64,000 nucleotides of DNA from Rhodococcus rhodnii NBRC 100604 (GCF_001894925.1 NZ_BCXD01000026.1:1-64000); one strand, 5' to 3'. Positions 6,826 to 14,976 are shown, counted from the stretch's first letter. Notes: a model not told the origin generated them from the letters alone. Numbers and translations: made by a program.

Positions 6826-8816
6826 CCGTGCACCCACGGTCACGAGATACCTTTGAAACTCCGAGAATTGCACCCGGAGTGGAATCGTGGACTGCCCACG
6901 ACGAGGTTGTCCGCACCGCTGGATTCTGGACCGTAGCCAAGAAGATGCCCAAGGTCTACGGACGATTGCTTCGCGAATGCTTCCAAGTTGCCCCCGCCAG
7001 CACGGTCACGATCATCGGGGGCATCCTGGGCGCAGAGATCTCGACTGCAGTCGGCCTGCTCAGCACGACAGATGTCCTGTCGAGTCTCCTCACAGCTGGG
7101 CCTACCCCGGACCGGGTGCGTGCCGCCGCTCCTGGGCTGGCTCTGATGCTGATCGCGCTCGTCGTGCGTGCGGGACTGCGGGAAATCGTCGAATGGCAAC
7201 GCAGCCGACTTGTTCCGCGACTTCGATTGGCGGTTCGTACGCGACTTCTCACCCTGACCACCGAGATCGAACTCGTCGCCTTCGACGATCGCCGTTTTCG
7301 CGACGTGCTTCATCGCGTGAACGAGCGATCTGCGGATGCCGTGACCGGGTTGCTCTTCAGCGGGCTCGAAACGGCCTCCGGTGTGGTCGGACTCCTCACC
7401 GTAGGCGGGGTCTTGACCGTGCTGCACCCAGTCCTTCTGCCGCTCATGATCGTGGCTGTGGTGCCGACCTGGTTCGCGTCGGTGTTGGCTGCTCGGGTGG
7501 TCTACAACGTGTATGCAGAGACCAGCGGTTCACAACGGAGAATGGACACGTTGGCCGAACTGATGTCGGGTCGACGGGCCGCGGCCGAGATCCGGGCATT
7601 CGCAATGGGGTCCTATCTCCTGGCCCAGTTTGGTGGGCTCGCAAGATATGTGCGAGATAAGCAACTGGAGTCAGAGAACACCCAGGCCAGGTCCCGAGCC
7701 TTCGGAATGGTGTTGTCCGGAGCGGGTGTCGGGCTGGTCTATACGGTGTTGCTGATCCTGCTTAATGTCGGCGCGATGCCTTTGGCCGTCGCCGGCACTG
7801 CAGCGGTCGCGATCAGGACAGCGCTATCGGCAATGACCGGTTTCAGCGCTTCTACGAATGTTGCCTACGAGAACGCGCTGTTCTACCAGGATTACCTCGA
7901 CTTCGTGCGGGAGGCCGAGCACCGCCGAGAACGTTCCGGAACCTCGATACTGTACTCCAACGCTGTCGGCGTCACGTTGCGCAATGTGTCATTCACTTAT
8001 CCGTCGGCGGCGATGCCTGCGCTTCGAGGAATCGACCTGGATATCGCTCCGGGGCAGGTGATCGCCGTCGTCGGCGGCAACGGTGCGGGCAAGTCAACGC
8101 TCGCCAGGGTCATCGCAGGACTGTATCGGCCCGAGAGTGGACAGGTTTGGTACTCGGGCGTGCCAATCGAGGATGTGCATAGGAGGTGGCTACGTGACCG
8201 GATCGCCGTAGTCGCTCAGGACTTCACGCGCTGGCCATTCTCCGCGCGAGACAACATTACGGTCGGCCGAGTGCCGACGAGTGCGCCGGACGCCGGATTC
8301 CGCCAGGCCTGCACGGCCTCAGGCGTCCAGGAGGTGCTCGCCCGATTGCCCGACGGGCCGGACACGATGCTCGATCCGTCCTACGTCGGGGGTACCGACC
8401 TTTCTGGCGGTCAGTGGCAGCGCCTCGCCATCGCTCGCGGCCTGTACAGCAACCCAGGACTACTCATTGTCGACGAGCCAACGGCTGCGCTCGATGCACC
8501 CGCCGAACGGATGATTTTCGACATGATCCGGGCCCAGGCCGGTGGGAGGACGGTCGTGCTCATTACTCACCGGCTCTCCGGTGTGAGCCTGGCCGACCAG
8601 ATCGTCGTGCTTGACGGTGGGCGAATGGTGGATCGGGGCACGCACACAGAACTAATGCAACGCGGCGGGCTATACCGCCACTACTACCGACTGCAAGCCG
8701 AACCGTACGAGCACCAAAAGGAAGATGCTGAAACGGAGCAGATTCGACGCGTAGCGCCATCGAGTCTCACGTGCCCGACTGCACCCGGCACCGGTCGACC
8801 CTCACCGGTGAGCTGA
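6822..8816 (+). CDS. ABC exporter, fused membrane and ATPase domains (LanT-like, no C39 peptidase)
   Basis: The 664-residue protein is a half-transporter expected to dimerise. An N-terminal membrane domain with about six hydrophobic segments (roughly residues 60-340) is followed by an ATP-binding domain with Walker A GGNGAGKST near 416-424, signature LSGGQWQ near 527, Walker B LLIVDEPTAALD near 546 and the switch His in ITHR near 583. It lacks an N-terminal C39 peptidase domain, so leader removal must be done by another enzyme; the M16 protein of this cluster fits. The GTG at 6822 overlaps the previous stop. Its probable job is export of, and self-resistance to, the modified peptide. It is the last gene of the operon and converges on the minus-strand gene that follows. 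Confidence 0.85.
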   Translation: MTVHPRSRDTFETPRIAPGVESWTAHDEVVRTAGFWTVAKKMPKVYGRLLRECFQVAPASTVTIIGGILGAEISTAVGLLSTTDVLSSLLTAGPTPDRVRAAAPGLALMLIALVVRAGLREIVEWQRSRLVPRLRLAVRTRLLTLTTEIELVAFDDRRFRDVLHRVNERSADAVTGLLFSGLETASGVVGLLTVGGVLTVLHPVLLPLMIVAVVPTWFASVLAARVVYNVYAETSGSQRRMDTLAELMSGRRAAAEIRAFAMGSYLLAQFGGLARYVRDKQLESENTQARSRAFGMVLSGAGVGLVYTVLLILLNVGAMPLAVAGTAAVAIRTALSAMTGFSASTNVAYENALFYQDYLDFVREAEHRRERSGTSILYSNAVGVTLRNVSFTYPSAAMPALRGIDLDIAPGQVIAVVGGNGAGKSTLARVIAGLYRPESGQVWYSGVPIEDVHRRWLRDRIAVVAQDFTRWPFSARDNITVGRVPTSAPDAGFRQACTASGVQEVLARLPDGPDTMLDPSYVGGTDLSGGQWQRLAIARGLYSNPGLLIVDEPTAALDAPAERMIFDMIRAQAGGRTVVLITHRLSGVSLADQIVVLDGGRMVDRGTHTELMQRGGLYRHYYRLQAEPYEHQKEDAETEQIRRVAPSSLTCPTAPGTGRPSPVS

Positions 8817-8877
8817 CGCGAACGAGCACCGCAACAAGCCCTCATCTTTCTGCGAGTTATTATCGAATTCCAGCAGC

Positions 8878-9693
8878 TCAGTCGCGGCTGAATGTGAGTT
8901 TGACGTTGTGGGGCCTGCTCGTACGGCGGACCGCGAACAGGCAGTCGGCGCGTTCGATGGTCCGAACCACGGTCGTTGTGAGACTGGAAACCAGTTCGTA
9001 GTTCGGTGCCGTTTCGGCACGGTGCAATGTGGGGCCGATTTGTTCCTTGTTCGACTGAGGAATCAGTCCGGTGGTGGCCCAGCTCAAGCCGTGCGAGAAG
9101 CCGGAACAGATGCGCCACGTGAGCAGCATCGACCCGCCTTCGTCCGGGAGGTCGTCGATCTTCTTGAGCACGGATGTGTAGCCAGGGAACTTACATTTGT
9201 CGCGTGATGAGCCCGAATCGGCCACCATCTTCTCTATTCCTGGTTCGTGATCGAAAGGATCTCGATACTCCTCGGGGAGCATGGACTGGAAAGCCTTCTT
9301 GTTGTTCGTGTCGTCGATGTGCAGGCCAACGAGCCGCTGCAGACGGGTTATTCGGTCCTCTGGCTCAAGTAGCCACACGGCGGTGGCGCTGGACTCTAAA
9401 GCAGCGCGCAGGAGGGCGAATGGAGTGTAGTAATGGGTTCCGGCGTTGAGGATGTCACGGAGCCCGGCGAGATAGTCGACCGCGACCTTCAGCCTTCGTG
9501 ACGCGAGAGTGTCGACAAAAAGTTCGGGCACCTGCTTGCGATCGCCGTCGAGGTCGCTGTTCGGTTCGACGGGGTAAGGATCGTTCGACTCGATCCGATG
9601 CAACACGCTGGAGGCCCTGTTCATCCGCTGCATTGTTAGTTCGCGCCAGTGGTCGTCGTCGGGACGAGGGCTGGTGCTGGTCATCATCGGCAA
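8878..9693 (-). CDS. Conserved hypothetical protein, DUF5677-like
   Basis: The 271-residue soluble protein is predicted to be largely helical. The segment ALLRAALESSATAVWLLEP, then RLQRLVGLHID and later RICSGFSHG, resembles a group of actinobacterial hypothetical proteins with a HEPN-like or DUF5677-like layout. No catalytic motif can be assigned. It is convergent with the RiPP exporter gene and stands alone, apparently not part of the cluster. An alternative ATG lies three codons in (9684). The sequence shows no signal peptide or membrane segment. Function unknown. Confidence 0.65.
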   Translation of the reverse strand: MPMMTSTSPRPDDDHWRELTMQRMNRASSVLHRIESNDPYPVEPNSDLDGDRKQVPELFVDTLASRRLKVAVDYLAGLRDILNAGTHYYTPFALLRAALESSATAVWLLEPEDRITRLQRLVGLHIDDTNNKKAFQSMLPEEYRDPFDHEPGIEKMVADSGSSRDKCKFPGYTSVLKKIDDLPDEGGSMLLTWRICSGFSHGLSWATTGLIPQSNKEQIGPTLHRAETAPNYELVSSLTTTVVRTIERADCLFAVRRTSRPHNVKLTFSRD

Positions 9694-10101
9694 CCATCAT
9701 GCCTGCTCGTTGACGCGAGAGCGTACGAACCGTAGGCGATTCTCGAAAATAGTGTTGTCGCCTGGACGGGCATGCGGGCCTCTCGATAAGCGGACTCGGC
9801 CGTCTATAAACGTCATAGTATAAGTTATCGGCAGTGGTAGACGCGGTCGTGATACTTCGCTGCTCGCTCATTGGATACGTCCCATGAACGGATACCGCGA
9901 TCCTGCTGATTCTCGCCGGACTCGTCATCGCGCTCGCGAGCATCCCGATCGAACGGACTGAGGGAGCAGGCAAGGCGACACCCGTCCTCATCGTCGGTGT
10001 CGCGCTCGGTATCACGGGGGTCGTCTAGCTCATCGGAGACTCTGTTCGGTTCACCAGCGAAGGTAGCGGTCGTCTGCCGCTCGCGAAGGCCAGGCCAGCC
10101 T
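9694..10101. other. Intergenic region with a possible broken small membrane-protein gene
   Basis: The first part is AT-rich (around 9790-9830) and probably carries the promoter of the minus-strand gene ending at 8878. On the plus strand, frame 9900-10028 encodes two hydrophobic segments (ILLILAGLVIALASIP and PVLIVGVALGITGVV) ending in TAG, similar in layout to the small proteins at 12502 and 15030. It has no usable start codon: a TGA at 9885 closes the frame. It is either a remnant or starts at a non-standard codon. Nothing else is evident. Confidence 0.35.
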
Positions 10102-10575
10102 TCACCCCCACCGTTCGTGGGCAGATTGACGGCTGATCCCCGCAGCTCGTCCGATATCGGCCCACGATGCACCGAGTGCTCGCGCTTCGGCGACGACACC
10201 GTCGAGCCGGCTCCTTGACTGCCGCGCGTCGGCCGCGGCGGTCGCCACCGCCGAAAGAGACTCCAACGGCGCGACGTGCACCTTCCACTCTGCGTGAATC
10301 AGATCCTCGACCTCAACGGTCGGATCACCGCCCTCGGTGTCGAACACCTGGTGCTCGCGCACGTCCGTCGCCCTGGAGTCCGTGGCGCGGGTCCATAGCG
10401 GGCCCACCCAGCCGCACTCGCACTGAGCCCGCCAGCCCACGACGAGGTTGTCGGCGATCTGCTCGCCATCCGGCAAGAGCATGTGCCCCTGCGTCGACCC
10501 CACCGACCCCCGTCCATCGGGGGTGACCGCTGCCGCCCAGCCCGCGTGGTCGCCTCGTTCGGTCATCCACCCCAT
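10102..10575 (-). CDS. Hypothetical protein with C-terminal helix-turn-helix
   Basis: The 157-residue protein begins after a good ribosome binding site (GAAGGAGAT). An N-terminal part with CECGW (perhaps half of a metal site) is followed by an acidic middle and a C-terminal helical hairpin whose end, ARALGASWADIGRAAGISRQ followed by SAHERWG, is a typical helix-turn-helix seen in actinobacterial small regulators. It probably binds DNA, but the target is unknown. It is divergent from the ATPase gene at 10888, with a tandem repeat between them. Only the helix-turn-helix assignment is well supported. Confidence 0.7.
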   Translation of the reverse strand: MGWMTERGDHAGWAAAVTPDGRGSVGSTQGHMLLPDGEQIADNLVVGWRAQCECGWVGPLWTRATDSRATDVREHQVFDTEGGDPTVEVEDLIHAEWKVHVAPLESLSAVATAAADARQSRSRLDGVVAEARALGASWADIGRAAGISRQSAHERWG

Positions 10576-10642
10576 TGGGATCTCCTTCAGTCGGTCGCAG
10601 TCAGTGAACCCAGTCTGTCAGGGAGCCCTGACACTTCCCCGG

Positions 10643-10682
10643 TTGCAGCGGTGCAGCGGTGCAGCGGTGCAGCGGTGCAGCG
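10643..10682. repeat. 8-bp tandem repeat (GTGCAGCG), five copies
   Basis: Four perfect copies of GTGCAGCG (10651-10682) follow one copy with a single change (10643-10650). The array lies in the 312-base gap between the divergent genes at 10575 and 10888. It is not coding in any supported frame. Copy number could vary between isolates. Confidence 0.85.
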
Positions 10683-10852
10683 TCCGCGTTTCGAGATCGG
10701 ACTGTGCTCAGAGTGCTCGTCGAAGGTGCCTCGGCCGATAATGGTCGTTTCGGGCTCGCCAGTCGGCGACCGTGCGGCCGGTGGACGGGCTGGTGAGTCC
10801 ACTCGTCGCGCTGGGTGCGTGGAGGTGCATTCTGGGTGACTATGGTCGAGTA

Positions 10853-10887
10853 TTGACTCGATGCCATATATAACTATAATCGTCCAT
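10853..10887 (+). promoter_or_regulatory. Sigma70-type promoter for a probably leaderless mRNA
   Basis: TTGACT at 10853-10858 and a perfect TATAAT at 10875-10880 are separated by 16 bases. The ATG at 10888 begins 8 bases after the -10 box, where transcription should start, and no ribosome binding site precedes it. A leaderless transcript, common in mycolic-acid actinobacteria, is the simplest reading. Confidence 0.7.
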
Positions 10888-12060
10888 ATGGATCGTGAAC
10901 TGAATCCGTTCAAGCCCGGTTCCGGCCTGCGTCCGCCGGTCCTCGAGGGTCGAGGCGAACAGGTCGAGGCGTTCGATCTTCTTGTGGCGCGCAGTAAGCG
11001 CCGCATCTACGACCGTGGGCTGATCTTGTCGGGGCTCCGTGGTGTCGGTAAGACCACTCTGCTCAGTTCTCTTGCCGACCATGCCGATCGGCATGGGTGG
11101 CTGACGATCGAGATTGAAGCTCGGCCGAATGCCGACGGTGCGGCAGCGATGCGGCGCAAGCTCGGGCAGCAGTTGGACCTCGGGCTTCGTCGCTACAGTC
11201 GAAAGCACAGGGTTCAGCGAGCGTTCGACCCGATTCTGGAGATTGTTCGGGGGTTCTCCCTTGCTGTGGGTCTGGGGCCGGCCACGGTCAATGTTTCGTC
11301 GGGGCAACCGGCTGCGAGCGGTGACATCGATCTGGACGTCGAGGAGCTTGTGGAGGCGATCGCCGAGGAGCTCAAGCCGCGCGGGAGCGCGTTCGGTTTG
11401 TTCATCGACGAGATGCAGGATCTCGACGGGGACCTCCTCGCGGCGCTACTCGCGGTGCAGCATCGTGCCAGCCAGCGCGAATGGCCGTTCTTCGTGATCG
11501 GCGCTGGCTTGCCGAACCTTCCGGCTACTCTCGCGGACTGCCGCTCGTACGCCGAGAGGCAGTTCCTTTACAGCACGATCGGTCCACTCGGACGCGATGC
11601 GGCGGCGGATGCGCTCCGGCAGCCTGTCCGGAAGCACGGCGGCGACTTCACGGACGACGCGCTCACTCTTCTGGTCACAGCAAGCGGCGGGTATCCGTAC
11701 TTCCTTCAGGAGTTCGGGAAGGCGATCTGGAATCTCGCGCCGGAGACTCCCTTTCAGCTGGAAGATGCCGAGCTGGCTGTCGAGGTCGGCCGCGAGCATC
11801 TCGACGAAGGATTCTTCCCGTCACGTTGGGACCGCGCCACCGATCGTGAACGGCGGTACCTCACCGCCATCGCCGACACCGGGGAGGAGACCCCACGCTC
11901 GGGAAAGGTCGCCGCACTCATGGGGGTGACCGTGAGCGGGGTCAGCGACGTCCGAGACTCGGCAATCCGCAAGGGCTTGGTCTGGGCGCCCGAACACGGC
12001 CGAATCGCCTTCACGGTCCCAGGTATGGCTGACTTCATCCGCCGCCGACCAGCCTCCTGA
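10888..12060 (+). CDS. AAA+ ATPase of the archaeal-ATPase/ORC-like type with C-terminal winged-helix segment
   Basis: The 390-residue protein has Walker A GLRGVGKTT at about 48-56, Walker B GLFIDEMQDLD near 170 and a sensor segment FFVIGAGLPNLP. The C-terminal third (about 310-390) reads as a winged-helix DNA-binding part (KVAALMGVTVSGVSDVRD). Proteins of this type occur on actinobacterial mobile elements and chromosomes as stand-alone ATPases; their targets are mostly unknown. The start at 10888 is preferred over 10861 because the promoter -10 box lies between the two. It stands alone on the plus strand. A role in DNA transactions of the element or in defence is possible but not shown. Confidence 0.75.
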   Translation: MDRELNPFKPGSGLRPPVLEGRGEQVEAFDLLVARSKRRIYDRGLILSGLRGVGKTTLLSSLADHADRHGWLTIEIEARPNADGAAAMRRKLGQQLDLGLRRYSRKHRVQRAFDPILEIVRGFSLAVGLGPATVNVSSGQPAASGDIDLDVEELVEAIAEELKPRGSAFGLFIDEMQDLDGDLLAALLAVQHRASQREWPFFVIGAGLPNLPATLADCRSYAERQFLYSTIGPLGRDAAADALRQPVRKHGGDFTDDALTLLVTASGGYPYFLQEFGKAIWNLAPETPFQLEDAELAVEVGREHLDEGFFPSRWDRATDRERRYLTAIADTGEETPRSGKVAALMGVTVSGVSDVRDSAIRKGLVWAPEHGRIAFTVPGMADFIRRRPAS

Positions 12061-12501
12061 TGGGTCGCACGAGGATTCGTCATGAGAAACCAGTCGTGAG
12101 GTCGGGGCGACGCCGACGTCGTACCCGGTTGGGGCCGGGAGTCCCGATGCAGGCAAGTATTGCTCGACGTCGTCGAGATCCTCGGTGACAGAAGAGTGAC
12201 GTTCCCGGTCCTCGCTGGAGCGCTCTATACCTCCAATTCCGTTGGTATACTCAGCGTTTCGATACCTGGTGCATCGCAGAACTCAAGAGGAACCTGGTCA
12301 GGGAGCGCACTACGATCGGGCTCGCCGCGGCCGGGTCTCGGCAACGACGGCACGGGTCGCGCGCTGTTCATCATGGACACGAGGTCTGAACATCTTCGGG
12401 CTGGATCCGGTCACCCGCGTGCGGCCGGATCCGGCACTCGACGTGAGTCCTCCGGTGACACCCAGTTGGTGGAAGTGGGGGTCTCCGCATCTACTGTGCC
12501 C
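12061..12501. other. Gap without a convincing gene
   Basis: This 441-base stretch has open frames but none with protein-like composition or a plausible ribosome binding site. The plus-strand frame from 12160 runs into the small gene at 12502, but its first 110 residues look non-coding. The segment around 12225-12270 is AT-richer and may hold the promoter of the small gene. Nothing else is evident. Confidence 0.5.
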
Positions 12502-12669
12502 ATGAACTCACTCGAATACCTGCTCGGCAAGCTCATCCTGCTCTTCCTCGCCACGACGGCTTTCGCTGTCGCCTATGCGATCGCCTCACGGGACAGGTTG
12601 GTCCCGACGCGCAAGGAGTTCGGCACGATTGCAGGGGTCGTCATCCTGACATCTCTGATGCTGACGTGA
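12502..12669 (+). CDS. Small two-helix membrane protein (55 aa)
   Basis: The product has a first hydrophobic helix (YLLGKLILLFLATTAFAVAY), a charged loop (SRDRLVPTRKEF) and a second hydrophobic helix ending in LTSLMLT. The same layout, with a conserved loop pattern SRD..PT..EF, recurs in the protein encoded at 15030 (RRDWPTAQEF), so the two are probably paralogues. I do not recognise a named family. The ATG at 12502 was chosen because the longer frame upstream is not protein-like. Function unknown; small membrane proteins of this kind on plasmids may modulate transfer or entry exclusion, but that is speculation. Confidence 0.6.
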   Translation: MNSLEYLLGKLILLFLATTAFAVAYAIASRDRLVPTRKEFGTIAGVVILTSLMLT

Positions 12670-12750
12670 TTCGGAACCCCGGCGGCGGCCACTCACCGAT
12701 CTCGACCGCGCGGCCGTCGGTCGCCACGGGGGCTGGCGGCCCGGTGGGCG

Positions 12751-13107
12751 TCAGAGGGTGCCGCTGCGGGGCTGTACCCAGCGGCGTCCGGGTCGTGGCT
12801 GGCGTCGTATCCGGTTGGTCGGAATCGGTGCGAGGCGGTCGAGCAGTGGTGTGCTGAAGATGCTCAGCGCGAGACGGCTGCGCCAGAGCTTGTGTTTGGC
12901 GGCCCAGAGCCAGTGCCCGAACAGCCACAGCCCCGCGCCGACGGCCAGGAACATCCACATCCGCGGGCTCTCGTGACCTGCGGCGATGCGAACCAGCGCG
13001 ATGATCGCGAGGAGACCGCCGGCGGCCCGTGCGATGCCGGATCCGAACACCCACGCCGCAAGGGCGACGAGGACGACGCCGGCGGCGATGCCTTCCATCT
13101 CTCTCAC
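12751..13107 (-). CDS. Small membrane protein, three hydrophobic segments
   Basis: The 118-residue product starts MREMEG and contains three hydrophobic segments (about residues 7-21, 26-42 and 52-68), followed by a basic, proline/arginine-rich cytoplasmic tail. No family is recognised. It is transcribed towards the small membrane gene at 12502 and stands alone. The conserved-looking hydrophobic part supports a real gene, while the tail could be extended non-specifically by the high GC content. Function unknown. Confidence 0.6.
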   Translation of the reverse strand: MREMEGIAAGVVLVALAAWVFGSGIARAAGGLLAIIALVRIAAGHESPRMWMFLAVGAGLWLFGHWLWAAKHKLWRSRLALSIFSTPLLDRLAPIPTNRIRRQPRPGRRWVQPRSGTL

Positions 13108-13544
13108 CTCACTGCTCGTTCGTCCATCTCGGTGTGGCCGGGATTATCCACTACGGCACCGACATTGCGATGTGCATACGTCGCCGTGCAATACTCGGCC
13201 TCGCCGTCCGGCCGATCCACCCCCCTGTGATCGCCGGGCAGGAAGAAGGCCCCGGCCCGAACGTGTCGACGACCCCCCGGTCCGCACGTGAGCCGGGGTC
13301 TTCGCCCATCTATCGACAACTGTCGAATCCTCCTGCAAGCGTGAGAGATACGAACCCATACGGCGCGATCGAGGGATCCTCGATGCAATTGCGGCGATCT
13401 CTAGACACCAGTCGATGGACCCGCTAGATTGAAAATATCGACGCTATCGAATCTATCGAAGCTCGACGCGAACTGAAAATAGATGGTCCCGGCCGTGCTG
13501 CAACACGACCGGGACCTGTGGAACGACAACGGATCGGAGCCGTC
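13108..13544. other. Intergenic region with repeated TATCGA elements
   Basis: No supported gene lies here. The region holds TATCGA at 13311 within a small inverted repeat (TCGAC at 13312-13316, GTCGA at 13322-13326) and three TATCGA copies at 9-bp spacing (13436-13459). It probably serves as promoter and operator region for the run of small plus-strand genes that begins at 13545. Confidence 0.5.
13436..13459. repeat. Three TATCGA direct repeats with 9-bp period
   Basis: TATCGA occurs at 13436-13441, 13445-13450 and 13454-13459, so the start points are exactly 9 bases apart. The array lies about 85 bases upstream of the small gene at 13545. The same hexamer occurs in inverted form upstream of the RHH-like gene (14506-14526) and in the nrdH upstream region. 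It may be an operator or iteron array. Confidence 0.65.
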
Positions 13545-13685
13545 ATGTCCCACGGAACGAGTGTACGAATCACTGCGAAGCAGGCGCAGACCGCGCGTGT
13601 GTGGTGCGCAAGCGCCGGCGCGGTGGCCGGGGTCTATCTGGCCGGGCTGGCCGTGATGCGCCTCGGGTTGATGGTGGTGAGCTGA
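13545..13685 (+). CDS. Small single-helix membrane protein (46 aa)
   Basis: The ATG at 13545 opens a 46-codon gene whose C-terminal half is one hydrophobic helix (AGAVAGVYLAGLAVMRLGL). A purine-rich stretch (GGATCGGAG) lies upstream. The stop at 13683 is followed after one base by the GTG of the next gene, which suggests a translationally coupled set of small genes. No family is recognised. Its reality rests on spacing, the coherent hydrophobic helix and operon context. Confidence 0.5.
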   Translation: MSHGTSVRITAKQAQTARVWCASAGAVAGVYLAGLAVMRLGLMVVS

Positions 13686-13686
13686 G

Positions 13687-13899
13687 GTGAGGTTCACCGC
13701 CCGCACGACCGAGTGGGATCTCGAGCGCGCCTTCGAGCGGCGGGCTGCCCGCGGCGGCGATCCCGGCGAGATCGCCGGGCAGTACGAGCGCGATCTGAGC
13801 GAAGCCCGCCGATCCGGAGCGATCACCGAGGATCAGTGGGTCGCGCTCGAGATTCGGTTGCAGCATGCCGCGGCCGGTGCGGTCGGGGCGCGCGCATGA
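13687..13899 (+). CDS. Small acidic/basic helical protein (70 aa), unknown
   Basis: The GTG at 13687 starts a 70-residue, highly charged protein predicted to be helical throughout (WDLERAFERRAARGGDPGEI, then YERDLSEARRSGAITEDQW). No family or catalytic motif is recognised. It sits one base after the preceding small gene and overlaps the next by 4 bases (ATGA), so it is part of a tightly packed operon of accessory plasmid proteins. Function unknown. Confidence 0.55.
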   Translation: MRFTARTTEWDLERAFERRAARGGDPGEIAGQYERDLSEARRSGAITEDQWVALEIRLQHAAAGAVGARA

Positions 13900-14183
13900 G
13901 GTTCGGCGGGGCGAGTGTCCCCGCGCAGGTCATGCTGCCGCCGGAGCTCGGCGGTGTGGGCGCAGTGCACGTTCAGCTCGCCGTGACGCTGACTCACACG
14001 ACCAACCGGCAGCTCGCGCAGCTCCTGCCACTGCACGGGGCACTCGAAGTGACCTCGATCGGCCGAAACGGCCGCATCACGTCCGCGATGTTCCGTGCCT
14101 ACCTCGACGGCGGACGTCTTGCCGCGCCGGCACCCGCCCCGCACCCGCGTTTCGTCCACGGCGACCACAGCATTCCCGACTGA
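13896..14183 (+). CDS. Hypothetical protein (95 aa)
   Basis: The ATG at 13896 overlaps the stop of the preceding gene. The 95-residue soluble protein has a plausible mixed alpha/beta pattern (VHVQLAVTLTHTTNRQLAQL and then LEVTSIGRNGRITSAMFRAY) and a proline/histidine-rich tail. I recognise no family. Operon position between two other small genes is the only functional hint. Confidence 0.5.
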   Translation: MRFGGASVPAQVMLPPELGGVGAVHVQLAVTLTHTTNRQLAQLLPLHGALEVTSIGRNGRITSAMFRAYLDGGRLAAPAPAPHPRFVHGDHSIPD

Positions 14184-14230
14184 ACCAGCGGCCGATCCGC
14201 CGCTGCCGACACGTCTTTCCAGGAGTCTTC

Positions 14231-14458
14231 ATGCATCTCGTCTCCACCGATCCCGCCTATCCCGGGATCGTCACCGACATCGTCGAATACCGCGCCAACG
14301 AGCGCGAGGGCATCTGCGAGGCGCACGTGTTCCTGCACGCCCCGGGCCGGTGGTACAGCGATTTCGTGCAGGTCCGTCTCCCGATTGCCTGCCTCGATCC
14401 GGCGCCGTGGCCGCGGCGGCCGGCCCCGGCCGCGACGGCCGTCGCGATCGCCGTGTGA
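14231..14458 (+). CDS. Hypothetical protein (75 aa)
   Basis: The ATG at 14231 follows a CCAGGAG ribosome binding site by a few bases. The 75-residue product has a beta-rich N-terminal part (GIVTDIVEYRANEREGICEA) with an aromatic GRWYSDFV stretch, and an alanine/proline-rich tail. No family is recognised. It is the last of the plus-strand run of small genes before the operator-like palindrome at 14506. Function unknown. Confidence 0.5.
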   Translation: MHLVSTDPAYPGIVTDIVEYRANEREGICEAHVFLHAPGRWYSDFVQVRLPIACLDPAPWPRRPAPAATAVAIAV

Positions 14459-14505
14459 GCGGCGGCGGCGCGTGCGTGCTCGCGACCGTGCGAGCCCTCC
14501 CTGCA

Positions 14506-14526
14506 TGTATCGATGCTGTCGATACA
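14506..14526. promoter_or_regulatory. 8-bp inverted repeat, operator or centromere-like site
   Basis: TGTATCGA (14506-14513) and TCGATACA (14519-14526) form a perfect inverted repeat with a 5-base spacer, 55 bases before the GTG of the ribbon-helix-helix-like gene. Ribbon-helix-helix proteins often bind such sites to repress their own genes. The core hexamer TATCGA matches the repeats at 13436-13459. The binding partner is inferred. Confidence 0.55.
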
Positions 14527-14580
14527 ATCGGTGCGCCATGCCGGGCTCTCGGCGTGGCGCACCGTGGCGTGAGGAGTCCC

Positions 14581-14976
14581 GTGACCGACCGAGAGCTCAC
14601 CGGAGCGACCGTGCGTGTGCAGCGCAGCTTCTCGTGCTCGGACGAGGTGTGGGACACCGCGAAATCGGCGTGGAGCGCGTGTGCGCACGACTTCCCGGCA
14701 TGGGCGTGGTGGCTCGAAACCGCGCTGGCAGCGAAAGCCGACGAGACCGCGGCGCGGCATCCCGGCGGGCTCGAGCCCGCACCGGCCAAGCTTCCGCCGG
14801 GCCGCCGCGAGCGGACCAGCAGCACACCGGACAGGACACGGCGGAGCTTCACGTGCCGACGCGAGGTGTGGGACCGCGCCCGCGCGGCATGGTGGACCGA
14901 GCAGGAGCAGTACCCGTCGTTCACCGAGTGGGCCGAGGAAGCACTCACCGAAGCCGTCGAACGCACTCGATCCTGA
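14581..14976 (+). CDS. Ribbon-helix-helix-like DNA-binding protein with internal duplication (ParB/centromere-binding type)
   Basis: The 131-residue product contains two related units: about residues 17-53 (SFSCSDEVWDTAKSAWSAC and following) and about 85-125 (SFTCRREVWDRARAAWWTEQ and following). Each has a short strand followed by two helices with the pattern F-x-C-x-x-E-V-W-D-x-A, as in the C-terminal parts of actinobacterial plasmid partition proteins of the RHH class. The units are separated by a basic, proline-rich linker. A palindrome lies just upstream, consistent with autoregulation. The GTG at 14581 was chosen because the longer frame upstream is not protein-like. A role in segregation or in repression of neighbouring genes is inferred. 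Confidence 0.55.
   Translation: MTDRELTGATVRVQRSFSCSDEVWDTAKSAWSACAHDFPAWAWWLETALAAKADETAARHPGGLEPAPAKLPPGRRERTSSTPDRTRRSFTCRREVWDRARAAWWTEQEQYPSFTEWAEEALTEAVERTRS

Noticed and set aside
1-8816. Thioamitide (thioviridamide-like) assignment of the RiPP cluster
   Set aside because: No YcaO or TfuA protein is encoded in the visible part, so thioamide formation is not supported; the left border may be incomplete.
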